From positions 528,090 to 592,089 of the forward strand of contig NZ_VITI01000003.1 in the NCBI RefSeq assembly GCF_007827795.1: a stretch of 64,000 bases of DNA, written 5' to 3'. Positions within the stretch are counted from its first letter, which is position 1, and each line of letters starts with the position of its first letter. Positions 45,594 to 52,640 of the stretch are shown in pieces. Origin of the DNA: Azospirillum brasilense. Its GTDB lineage: Bacteria > Pseudomonadota > Alphaproteobacteria > Azospirillales > Azospirillaceae. Made by a program: the position numbers and the translations under genes. The notes under the pieces were generated by a model. It saw only the letters and a program-made list of their open reading frames with translations. It was not told the origin of the DNA and made no database searches.

Positions 45594-45795
45594 CCAGCTT
45601 TCAGTCAAGTTCGCTGCATTTCTCGAGTCTCTCAAACAATCCGGGCTCGATGATGTGGCTAATTCCCGCGCCTTCCATCACTCCGCCGTAGATCCCCGTG
45701 AGTGGAAGAAGATCGCCGAAACACTCTCTAAGATATCCAGTGGCAATGATAAGAGGTCTGGTGATAAAGACGAGCGATCCGAGGAGGCCAATTGA
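45586..45795 (+). CDS. Small protein (69 aa), candidate precursor or accessory of the modification operon
   Basis: A 69-aa protein with a helical N-terminal half (SVKFAAFLESLKQSGL), a central NSRAFHHSAVDPREW, and a charged C-terminus rich in Lys, Asp, Glu and Ser. It has no cysteine. AGGAGG lies about 9 nt before the ATG at 45586, and the gene overlaps the HExxH gene by 8 bp. Position and size fit a RiPP precursor or a small binding partner, but there is no double-Gly leader end and no repeated core, so this is only a candidate. Confidence 0.6.
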   Translation: MDDQLSVKFAAFLESLKQSGLDDVANSRAFHHSAVDPREWKKIAETLSKISSGNDKRSGDKDERSEEAN

Positions 45796-46451
45796 GAGAA
45801 TCCTCGAGCCCGTCTTTTCCCGATAATCCGCTGCTGGGGATGTTCGTTGGCCGCACCGTGCGGCAGCTGATACTTTTTTGCGGTTTGCGGCCGTCCGCAC
45901 TGGAAGTTTCCGACCACGGGGAGGGCGGAAGGGGCCGGGCTATAAGTTTCAACCGTGATCAGGGCACCACCCAGTTCATGACGTTCGCAAGGGACTGGGC
46001 TGACAATCCGATCAGCGCCCTTGCGTGGGCCGCTCATTGCGACGACAGGGCGCCGGCCTTGGCGCGTGCGTTTGCAGGAGACGGCCGTTCCGTCTTGGAT
46101 GCGATTTGCCACGTGGTGCTGCAGCGGTTCCTTGAAACGGAGCGGCAACGGGCACCCATGCCCGCCGCGATGGAGGAAGCGGCCGACCGGCTCTTCAGCG
46201 CAAGTGTCGCGCAGTGCTTCAATGCTTTCAACGCCGAGATCCTGCGGCCATCTTTCTCCCAGGACTACCCAGCTTCGGCGATCATGCAGCCGGAGGATGC
46301 GTCGGCGCTGATCTGGGAACTCGCGACGGACCACCCCCTCCTCTCGGAACTGCTGGGTTACTGGTATCCGCTAGGAGACCGCCAGCGGTACTTCTTCAGC
46401 TCGGTGTTCGACTACATCTCGGATTATTCAGAATACCCGACAGCTGGATGA
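45792..46451 (+). CDS. Hypothetical protein (219 aa), last gene of the modification operon
   Basis: A 219-aa protein of unknown family. The start is TTG at 45792, overlapping the previous stop (TTGA) with GAGGAGG just upstream. Mostly helical sequence with aromatic-rich patches (MTFARDWADNPISALAWAAH, and GYWYPLGDRQRYFFSSVFDY near the end). No motif or membrane span is recognised. The tight coupling to the HExxH gene group is the only clue to role. Its last 56 bp overlap the convergent P-loop kinase gene. Confidence 0.7.
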   Translation: MRESSSPSFPDNPLLGMFVGRTVRQLILFCGLRPSALEVSDHGEGGRGRAISFNRDQGTTQFMTFARDWADNPISALAWAAHCDDRAPALARAFAGDGRSVLDAICHVVLQRFLETERQRAPMPAAMEEAADRLFSASVAQCFNAFNAEILRPSFSQDYPASAIMQPEDASALIWELATDHPLLSELLGYWYPLGDRQRYFFSSVFDYISDYSEYPTAG

Positions 46452-47043
46452 CAGTCTCGACGCCCGCTTCAAGCGCGCCGTCGTTGTTGCTGATTCTGTG
46501 GAGCTCTGTCGGGAGCACCCCCTCGTAGCGATCGAAAAACATGCGGTAGGTATCGCTCAGGCGTCGTAGGTCCGCAATCTGTTCATAGTGCCGGCGGGGC
46601 TTCCCACGGCGTTCGATCCTGTCGGTTGCTAGGTGCGGGTCGACGTCCAGGAAATAGATCTGGTCCGGCCAGACATACGATCCTTTTAGGAACTCCTCAG
46701 CCAGTTGCTCGAGCGGCATCCCGTGGAGTGCATGCATGTAGACGATATCGCTCACATAGTAACGATCACTTACAACGATGCCGTACTTCCGCAGGTTGTG
46801 CACATTATGTTTATAGTGCAGCAGCTTGTCGGCCAAGTAGGAGTGAGTCATCGTGGAGGCCGAAAACACTTGGTGACGCTCCCTAGCAGAGAGGATCACA
46901 TAAGCCGCAGGCACCGAAAGCCATGAATTCTGGCCTATGGAGGTCGCGGGAATTCCGAGCGCAAGGAGCCGCTTGAGGGTCGCGTTGCGGAGTGTCGTCT
47001 TGCCGCATCCGTCGATGCCCTCGAAGCTGATGAATTTATACAT
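46396..47043 (-). CDS. dTMP kinase-like P-loop nucleotide kinase
   Basis: A 215-aa P-loop protein of the thymidylate-kinase fold. The P-loop FEGIDGCGKTT is at residues 7-17, the DR-Y motif is VVSDRYYVSDIVY, and the lid-type arginine segment is DRIERRGKPRRHYEQ. Housekeeping dTMP kinases are close in length, but the location inside the island and the divergence suggest a specialised role on a nucleotide or nucleotide-like group. The ATG at 43 bp past the 3' neighbour (47043) overlaps the upstream nucleotidyltransferase stop by 8 bp, so the two are coupled. The 3' end overlaps the convergent 219-aa gene by 56 bp. Confidence 0.82.
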   Translation of the reverse strand: MYKFISFEGIDGCGKTTLRNATLKRLLALGIPATSIGQNSWLSVPAAYVILSARERHQVFSASTMTHSYLADKLLHYKHNVHNLRKYGIVVSDRYYVSDIVYMHALHGMPLEQLAEEFLKGSYVWPDQIYFLDVDPHLATDRIERRGKPRRHYEQIADLRRLSDTYRMFFDRYEGVLPTELHRISNNDGALEAGVETVIQLSGILNNPRCSRTPS

Positions 47044-48124
47044 GGTCACGCCCGACGCTTTCGTTGCCGGTATGCCTCAGCGCTAGGTAGCGAGGGGAGC
47101 GGGTGGTGACGAGTCGTCCAACCAGATCGCCAAAATATAGATCGCCGAAATCCGCGTGGAGCCTGCGGCTTTGGTCCAGTTCACTTGCGACCGCTCCCAT
47201 TCCGAATGTGTGAACCAGGTGCCATAGGATGTTGGTGACAAGACCTATAGATTTAGTGGCTACGGTCCACTCAAAAAAGAGAGTCCAGTCAATCAGGGAG
47301 GCCCTCCGGTTCAGCAAACGAATAATGTCTCCTAGGAGTTTTATTGCCTTCAGCTTGTTCAAGATGACGGCATCAACATACAGCTTGTACATGAGGTAAA
47401 AGAGTTCACTAGTTGGGCTTAACCGGGGCTCGTCGGATTGTAACTGAACAGGAAGGCGACCGTTAATTTCGAGATCGTAATGGATCTCCAGTGGTGCGGT
47501 GAGCAAAAACGTACTGGGACGGTTATGGGAGAACGCTATCCCTGCCTCTTCCAAGCAGACCCCGAGGTTGCCGTTCGCTTCGATGGAAACCGCCTTCGAC
47601 AGCCGTGGAAGCTCATAATCGTTGGTGATATCCGTAGATGAGACTGGCGAGGCTTCAGTAAATCCTAGGGTCAGGGCCACTGTTCTCAAGGTAAGGGCGT
47701 CGCGGCGATCTACCAGGACATCGATATCGCGCATGGGACGCCCGGCATACTCACTGTACAAAGCGGCAGTCGACAAGCCCTTTAGGGGCACGGGATGCAC
47801 CTGTACCCGTTTGGCGACAAATGAGAGCTCTGCATAGCAGGATAGAAGCGCCGCATTGAGTACGTCGTTCGCGATATTAACGCGTTCGAGCGCTCCGCGG
47901 CGATCGTCCGACATAAGCGGCTCCATACCGAAATGTTGGAGGGCAGACGACAAAAGACCCAGCTGGTGGCTATCACGGCATCGCGCGAACAATTCGTCCC
48001 CGTAGCCCAGAGACGCTTCAAGCTGGGATGGAAGCCACACCGGATAGTATTCGCGTGGTGCGCATATACCTATGCTCACCGCTTCAGTCGGGTGAAGGTC
48101 GAGCGAGAACGTGATTTTAGTCAT
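47036..48124 (-). CDS. Nucleotidyltransferase-family protein (NTP_transf_5-like)
   Basis: A 362-aa protein. The active-site pattern of the uncharacterised nucleotidyltransferase family (PF14907) is visible: VPLKGLSTAALYSEYAG followed by RPMRDIDVLVDRRDA, with the D-x-D pair. Such proteins occur in some lasso-peptide and other RiPP clusters. The start at 48124 (MTKITF) is favoured by sequence; a GTG at 48172 is possible and would overlap the 72-aa gene. It ends overlapping the P-loop kinase. Together the two suggest nucleotidyl or phosphoryl chemistry on the pathway product, which is an inference. Confidence 0.8.
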   Translation of the reverse strand: MTKITFSLDLHPTEAVSIGICAPREYYPVWLPSQLEASLGYGDELFARCRDSHQLGLLSSALQHFGMEPLMSDDRRGALERVNIANDVLNAALLSCYAELSFVAKRVQVHPVPLKGLSTAALYSEYAGRPMRDIDVLVDRRDALTLRTVALTLGFTEASPVSSTDITNDYELPRLSKAVSIEANGNLGVCLEEAGIAFSHNRPSTFLLTAPLEIHYDLEINGRLPVQLQSDEPRLSPTSELFYLMYKLYVDAVILNKLKAIKLLGDIIRLLNRRASLIDWTLFFEWTVATKSIGLVTNILWHLVHTFGMGAVASELDQSRRLHADFGDLYFGDLVGRLVTTRSPRYLALRHTGNESVGRDHV

Positions 48125-48147
48125 GCCGCCGGCAGCCCATAGGCCCC

Positions 48148-48366
48148 TCAGGTAATGCCCCTGGCCGCACACACCCGAGCGCGGACATTATAAGTCTTGA
48201 CTATGTCCTCCACCGCGCTCGGTGTGGCGTGGATTGTGTACTCAGGTCCGGCCGAACCCAGCCGGAGGTTGTCACGTTCACCTTCGATCGTGATGGCGAG
48301 CTCTGACGCAATGCGTTCCAAGTCTGGCTTAGAGATGCTAGCGACCCGATAACGAAAACGTTCCAT
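48148..48366 (-). CDS. Small protein (72 aa), first gene of the nucleotidyltransferase operon
   Basis: A 72-aa protein with a strong site, GGAGGTGAAC, directly before ATG 48366. The sequence alternates helix and strand (PDLERIASELAITIEGERDN, then PEYTIHATPSAVEDIV) and ends VRARVCAARGIT with a single Cys. It is 23 bp before the nucleotidyltransferase. It could be a precursor whose C-terminal part is the core, or a small peptide-binding (RRE-like) domain; the folded look favours the second. An upstream TTGACA (48418-48423, minus strand) may be a -35. Confidence 0.65.
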   Translation of the reverse strand: MERFRYRVASISKPDLERIASELAITIEGERDNLRLGSAGPEYTIHATPSAVEDIVKTYNVRARVCAARGIT

Positions 48367-48432
48367 GTTCACCTCCGCGGCGAGTCGGACGCGACACCTC
48401 GACAGCTTACGAGCGGCTGTCAAGGCAGACAA

Positions 48433-48915
48433 AGGGGAGGCGGCATGCGGCGCTGCCCCCTCTTACTAGGCCGGCGTCGCCCAGCTTGCATCACTGCGCG
48501 TTGCGCGGTCTATCATGAACCTGTCCGATGCTACCAGCTTGCCCCTTCTTGGTCATCCGTTGATGAAGCCTCAGACGCTACATCTTTTGGATGATCCGTC
48601 TTCGATTGCTGCCGCAAAGTCCGCTCGTGGCGCTTTGCGGTCGTGGGTGAAGGTCCGCTATGGGTCAGATTCAGACGTTCGAGAGAGTGTTCCGAAAGCG
48701 AGGACTGAACCGGTGGAACTCCGCCTCAGGGCAGGCGCGGATGCGCCCCTGCCCTCTGGACGGCTTCGCCCATGACCTTCCGCGCCGCCGATTCAGTGTG
48801 TTTGGCTTCGGTCGGCGGTGAGCGCCGGCCATCTGGGCGTCAATATGGACCGGCACCGTCACGCAAGGGGCCGTGCCCTTGGCACCCTTCTCCCCTCTGG
48901 GATTGAGAGGAGGCG
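48433..48915. other. Non-coding right flank of the island
   Basis: About 480 bp without a supported gene. Short ORFs at 48515-48775 and 48661 onward lack family resemblance and differ in codon pattern. A fragment CTTCTCCCCTCTGGG near 48888 resembles a piece of the palindromic repeats at 7.5 and 56.1 kb. Probably the island-chromosome junction. Confidence 0.4.
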
Positions 48916-49620
48916 TCAGAAACCGTGGAAGCGAGTGAAGTCGGCAACCGGGGCGCGCTCGGTCTCCAGGCGGTTTTCCGGCGCGTCGGGGTCGGCGTGG
49001 CCAAGCGCCATGCCGCTCAGCAGGATGTCGGTGTCCGGGATGCCGAGATGGCGGCGGACGATGCGGTGGTACGTGATGAAGGCGGCCTGCGGGCAGGTGT
49101 CCAGCCCGAATCCCCGCGCCGCCACCATCACATTCTCCATGAACATGCCGACGTCGAGCCAGCTTCCCTGTTCCATCCGCCGGTCCATGGTGAAGAACAG
49201 CCCGACCGGGGCGCCGAAGAAATCGTAGTTTCGGGCGTGCTGCCGCGCCATCGCCGCCCGGTCGTTCTTGGCGATGCCGAGCAGGCCGTAGAGGTCCCAG
49301 CCGATCTTCCGGCGCCGCGCCAGATAGGGCTCGAACCACTGGGTCGGGTAATAGGTGTATTCCGCCCCGGCCTGGGCGTCCGCCGGGTCGAAATGGGCGG
49401 CGCGCAGGTCGGCCGACAGCGCCTCGCGCGCCGCACCGGCCACCGCATGGACCTTCCAGGGCTGGATGTTCGACCCGCTGGGCGCCCGGCCGGCGGCTTC
49501 GAGGATCTCTTCCACCACGGCGCGCGGCACCGGCTCGGCGGTGAAGGCGCGGACGCTGCGGCGGCTGCGCACGGCCTCCAGGGCAGACAGGGGGCGGGAA
49601 AAGAATTCTTCGGACGCCAT
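48916..49620 (-). CDS. Nitroreductase-family FMN oxidoreductase
   Basis: A 234-aa nitroreductase. The N-terminal FMN-contact sequence AVRSRRSVRAFTAEPVP and AAGRAPSGSNIQPWKVHAV are classic, as is the C-terminal GLDTCPQAAF and ALGHADPDAPENRLE. These enzymes reduce nitro groups, quinones or flavins with NAD(P)H. It is alone on its strand, next to the right end of the island and 77 bp downstream of a receiver-protein gene of the same strand. Confidence 0.92.
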   Translation of the reverse strand: MASEEFFSRPLSALEAVRSRRSVRAFTAEPVPRAVVEEILEAAGRAPSGSNIQPWKVHAVAGAAREALSADLRAAHFDPADAQAGAEYTYYPTQWFEPYLARRRKIGWDLYGLLGIAKNDRAAMARQHARNYDFFGAPVGLFFTMDRRMEQGSWLDVGMFMENVMVAARGFGLDTCPQAAFITYHRIVRRHLGIPDTDILLSGMALGHADPDAPENRLETERAPVADFTRFHGF

Positions 49621-49697
49621 GGGCGCGCTCCGCTGCGGACGGTGTCTGATGAACCCTGTCCGGGGAACGGCGGCCCTCTCAGGCCCGAGAAGGACGG

Positions 49698-50087
49698 TCA
49701 GGCTGGCAGCAGGCGCTGCACCGCGTCAAGAAGCTGGTCCTCCTCGAACGGCTTTTCCAGGAAGGCGGTCACGCCGGCTTCCCGCGCGCGGGCGAAGGTC
49801 GCGGGATCGCCGCGCCCCGACACCATGATGACGGGCAGGCCATGCAGGTTCGCGCCGAAGCGCTCGATGAACTCCAGCCCGCTCATCACCGGCAGATGCA
49901 GGTCGAGAACGAGGCAGCCCGATGGCTTGCCGTTGTACTGATCCATGAAACTCTGACACGACGCATAGTCGCGCACTTCGAAGGCACAGGCTTCGAGCAG
50001 CGCCTTCATCGAGTCCCGCACCGGCTCGTCGTCGTCGACGATGTAGACGATGCTATCGCCCGGTTCGGCCAAGACTGCCTCCAGCAT
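49698..50087 (-). CDS. Single-domain response regulator (FixJ-type receiver)
   Basis: A 129-aa receiver with no output domain: acidic pocket VDDDEPVRDSM, phospho-acceptor D62 in LVLDLHLPVMSG, Thr/Ser switch in VIMVSGRGDP, and K in FLEKPFEEDQL. It resembles the FixJ receiver closely and lies 142 bp downstream of the FixJ gene on the same strand. It could be a phosphate sink or modulator for the FixL kinase. Confidence 0.88.
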   Translation of the reverse strand: MLEAVLAEPGDSIVYIVDDDEPVRDSMKALLEACAFEVRDYASCQSFMDQYNGKPSGCLVLDLHLPVMSGLEFIERFGANLHGLPVIMVSGRGDPATFARAREAGVTAFLEKPFEEDQLLDAVQRLLPA

Positions 50088-50229
50088 CGGAAATCACGCG
50101 GAATGACGCCCGTTGGCGGGCGGTACAGGGAAGATAGAAGCCGCCCGGCGGTGCCGGAATACGGAGTTCCCCTTATCGGGCGTGGTTTTGATGTGGATCA
50201 GTCGCCGCCGGCGTCGCTCACCGTCCGTA

Positions 50230-50922
50230 TCACTCCCCTTTGGGGGTGATCCCGGCGGACAGAGCCATGCGGACGAGCGAGGGCAGGCTGTCGGCGCGCA
50301 TCTTCTCCATCACGCGGGCGCGGTGGATCTCGACCGTGCGCGGGCTGATCGACAGCTCGAAGGCGATGACCTTGTTCGACTTGCCTTCGACCAGCCATTG
50401 CAGCACGTCGCGCTCCCGCGGCGTCAGGCTGGACAACCGTTCCAACACCTCGGGGGACGCGGCGGGAGCGGCCGGAACCGGAGCCGGGGCTTGGGCGGCC
50501 TGCGGCGCAGGCGTTGGAATGGCGCGGGCCAGGGCCGTCTTCACGCTGCCGATCAGGGCCTGCTCGTCGAAGGGCTTCTCGACGAAATCGACGGCGCCGG
50601 CCTTCATCGCCCGCACCGCCAGGGGCACGTCGGCGTGGCCGGTCATGACGATCACCGGCAGGCCGCGCCCCTCCTGCACCAGACGCTCCTGCACGTCGAG
50701 CCCGCTCATCTGCGGCATCCGCACATCGACCAGCAGGCAGCCGGGGCGCGACGGCGCGTCCGATTCCAGGAAGGCGAGGGGCGATGCGAAGCCCTCGACC
50801 CGGAAGCCCTCGCATTCCAGCAGGATCACGACGGAATCGCGCACCGCCTCGTCGTCGTCCAGGACGAAGACCGTCATGTCCGACGGGGATAACTCGGGCG
50901 GCAATGGGGACTCAGGGCGCAT
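50230..50922 (-). CDS. fixJ: FixJ-type response regulator (receiver + LuxR HTH)
   Basis: A 230-aa regulator. The receiver has [11 protein letters not shown], phospho-acceptor D66 in [16 protein letters not shown], and K in [12 protein letters not shown] Pro/Ala-rich linker follows, then a LuxR/FixJ helix-turn-helix ([20 protein letters not shown] and [13 protein letters not shown]). ATG 50922 is preferred, with GAGAGG just upstream; it overlaps the fixL gene by 11 bp. FixJ activates microaerobic genes in rhizobia; targets here are not in this window. Confidence 0.9.
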   Translation of the reverse strand: MRPESPLPPELSPSDMTVFVLDDDEAVRDSVVILLECEGFRVEGFASPLAFLESDAPSRPGCLLVDVRMPQMSGLDVQERLVQEGRGLPVIVMTGHADVPLAVRAMKAGAVDFVEKPFDEQALIGSVKTALARAIPTPAPQAAQAPAPVPAAPAASPEVLERLSSLTPRERDVLQWLVEGKSNKVIAFELSISPRTVEIHRARVMEKMRADSLPSLVRMALSAGITPKGE

Positions 50923-52438
50923 GATCCTCTCCGGCAACCGGCACGGTGAAGGCAAAGGTGGCCCCTCGGTCTCCCGGTTCCAACCACAGGCGGCCGCCAT
51001 GGGCCTCGATGATCGACCGACAGATCGACAGGCCGAGCCCCATCCCCTTCTCCTTGGTGGTGACGAAGGGCTGGAAAAGCTGGGCCAGGACGGCCTCGTT
51101 CAGGCCGGGGCCGGTGTCGCGGACGGTGACGCGCATCAGCGCCGCCGCTTCCGGGTCGGGGCCGGTGGCGACCGTCAATTCCCGAATCTCCGACTCGGCC
51201 ATGGCCTCGATGGCGTTGCGGACGAGATTGAGGACGACCTGCTGGATCTGGATCTTGTCGATCATCACGGGCCGTTCGTCGCCGCTCATCTCCAGACGGA
51301 CATGGACGCTGCGTTCCTTGGCGCCGACCAGGGCGAGGGCGCTGGCCTCCTCCACCACCTTGCCGATGCTTTCCACCGTGTGCTCGGTCTGGCCCTTCTC
51401 GATGAAGTTGCGCAGGCGGCGGATGATCTGGCCGGCGCGGGCGGCCTGGGCGGTGGCCTTGTCCATCGTCTCCCGCGCCTTGTCCGCCCCGTCCGGACGG
51501 TCGAGCAGGCGCTTCACCGCCTTGGCGTAGTTGATGACGGCGGTCAGCGGCTGGTTCAGCTCGTGCGCCAGGGTGGAGGCCATCTGGCCCATGGCGCTGA
51601 CCCGGCTGACGTGCAGAAGCTCCGCCTGAAGCTCCTGAAGGCGCTTCTCGGTCGCTTGCCGCTCGGTCAGGTCGCGGATGAAGCCGGTGAAACAGCGGTG
51701 TCCGGCCAACCGCACCTCGCCCACCGCCAACTCCATGGGGAAGACGGAGCCGTCGCGGCGCAGCCCGGAGACCACCCGCCCGATGCCGATGATCCGGCGC
51801 TCCCCCGTGGTCAGGTAATGGTCCATGTAGCGGTCGTGCTGCTCCCGGTAGGGGGAGGGCATCAACAGGCTGACATTGCGTCCCGTCACCTCGGCGGCGC
51901 TGTAGCCGAACAGCCGCTCCGCCGCCGGGCTGAAGGACTCGATCAGACCGCGCTCGCTGATGACGATGATCGCCTCGGGCACCGTCTCAAGGATGGAGGT
52001 GAGGCGGGCCTCGCGCTCGCGCAGGGCGGTTTCGGCCCGCTTGCGCTCGCTGATGTCGCGGATGATGCCGATGTAGACCCCGCCGCCGCCGGCCTCCCGG
52101 CAGGCCTCGCCGACCGACAGCTCCATCGGGAAGGTGGTGCCGTCGCGGCGCAGGCCGGTGACCTCCCGCCCGATGCCGATGATCCGGCGCTCCCCGGTCC
52201 GCTGGTAGCGCTCCAGGTAGCCGTCATGCTCCTCCCGGTAGGGCGGCGGCATCAGCATCTTGACGTTGTGGCCGATCACCTCGGCCGCCGTCCAGCCGAA
52301 CAGCCGCTCGCAGGCCGGGTTGAAGGTCTGGATGCGCCCTCCGGCATCGATGATGACGATTCCGTCCGGCACTGTGTCCAGCATGGCCTGAAAGCGCAGC
52401 AAGAGGTCCGGATTTCCCGTCCCGATATCGTCCGCCAT
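50912..52438 (-). CDS. fixL: FixL-type oxygen-sensing histidine kinase with two heme-type PAS domains
   Basis: A 508-aa kinase without membrane spans. PAS1 (about 15-130) and PAS2 (about 145-255) both carry the FixL heme signature: H71 in YREEHDGY with IGIGR91, and H201 in YREQHDRY with IGIGR221. The 20-residue spacing equals the H200 to R220 pair of Bradyrhizobium FixL. PAS1 also keeps the Arg six residues after the His; PAS2 has His there. HisKA follows with H292 in [13 protein letters not shown], then an HATPase ([24 protein letters not shown]). An alternative GTG start is at 52450. It pairs with FixJ. Confidence 0.9.
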   Translation of the reverse strand: MADDIGTGNPDLLLRFQAMLDTVPDGIVIIDAGGRIQTFNPACERLFGWTAAEVIGHNVKMLMPPPYREEHDGYLERYQRTGERRIIGIGREVTGLRRDGTTFPMELSVGEACREAGGGGVYIGIIRDISERKRAETALREREARLTSILETVPEAIIVISERGLIESFSPAAERLFGYSAAEVTGRNVSLLMPSPYREQHDRYMDHYLTTGERRIIGIGRVVSGLRRDGSVFPMELAVGEVRLAGHRCFTGFIRDLTERQATEKRLQELQAELLHVSRVSAMGQMASTLAHELNQPLTAVINYAKAVKRLLDRPDGADKARETMDKATAQAARAGQIIRRLRNFIEKGQTEHTVESIGKVVEEASALALVGAKERSVHVRLEMSGDERPVMIDKIQIQQVVLNLVRNAIEAMAESEIRELTVATGPDPEAAALMRVTVRDTGPGLNEAVLAQLFQPFVTTKEKGMGLGLSICRSIIEAHGGRLWLEPGDRGATFAFTVPVAGEDHAP

Positions 52439-52458
52439 ACCCGTCCCCAACGTCCCTT

Positions 52459-52492
52459 GTCCCTGAAGCGAACCTGCGTTCGCTTCAGGGAC
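52459..52492. promoter_or_regulatory. Perfect 15-bp inverted repeat upstream of fixL
   Basis: The arms at 52459-52473 and 52478-52492 (GTCCCTGAAGCGAAC and its complement) are separated by 4 nt, 21 bp before the fixL start. A second palindrome AAAGCGGA/TCCGCTTT is at 52518-52539. They are too close to the start to be a terminator for the GMC gene unless leaderless; an operator or RNA hairpin is possible. Confidence 0.5.
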
Positions 52493-52640
52493 ATCGCCTC
52501 ATTCGCCGGCGGGCTCCAAAGCGGAATGCAATCCGCTTTAGAACCCTTCTTGGCTCAAGAGTAGTTGAGTTGATTTCTCGGTCAACCGGGATTGGGGGTT
52601 GCGGGCGGGAAGATGCTCCCCGCCCGCCTCGGCAAGGCGT

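Noticed and set aside
45586..45795. Calling the 69-aa gene a proven RiPP precursor
   Set aside because: It lacks a known leader cleavage motif, core repeats or a family match; kept only as a candidate.
48515..48775. 86-codon plus-strand ORF at the right flank of the island
   Set aside because: No clear ribosome site and no recognisable family. It lies in what looks like junction sequence.
41281..48915. Direct-repeat attachment sites flanking the island
   Set aside because: I compared the tetR-integrase junction with 48.4-48.9 kb and found no shared repeat longer than a few bases; one end may lie elsewhere or have decayed.
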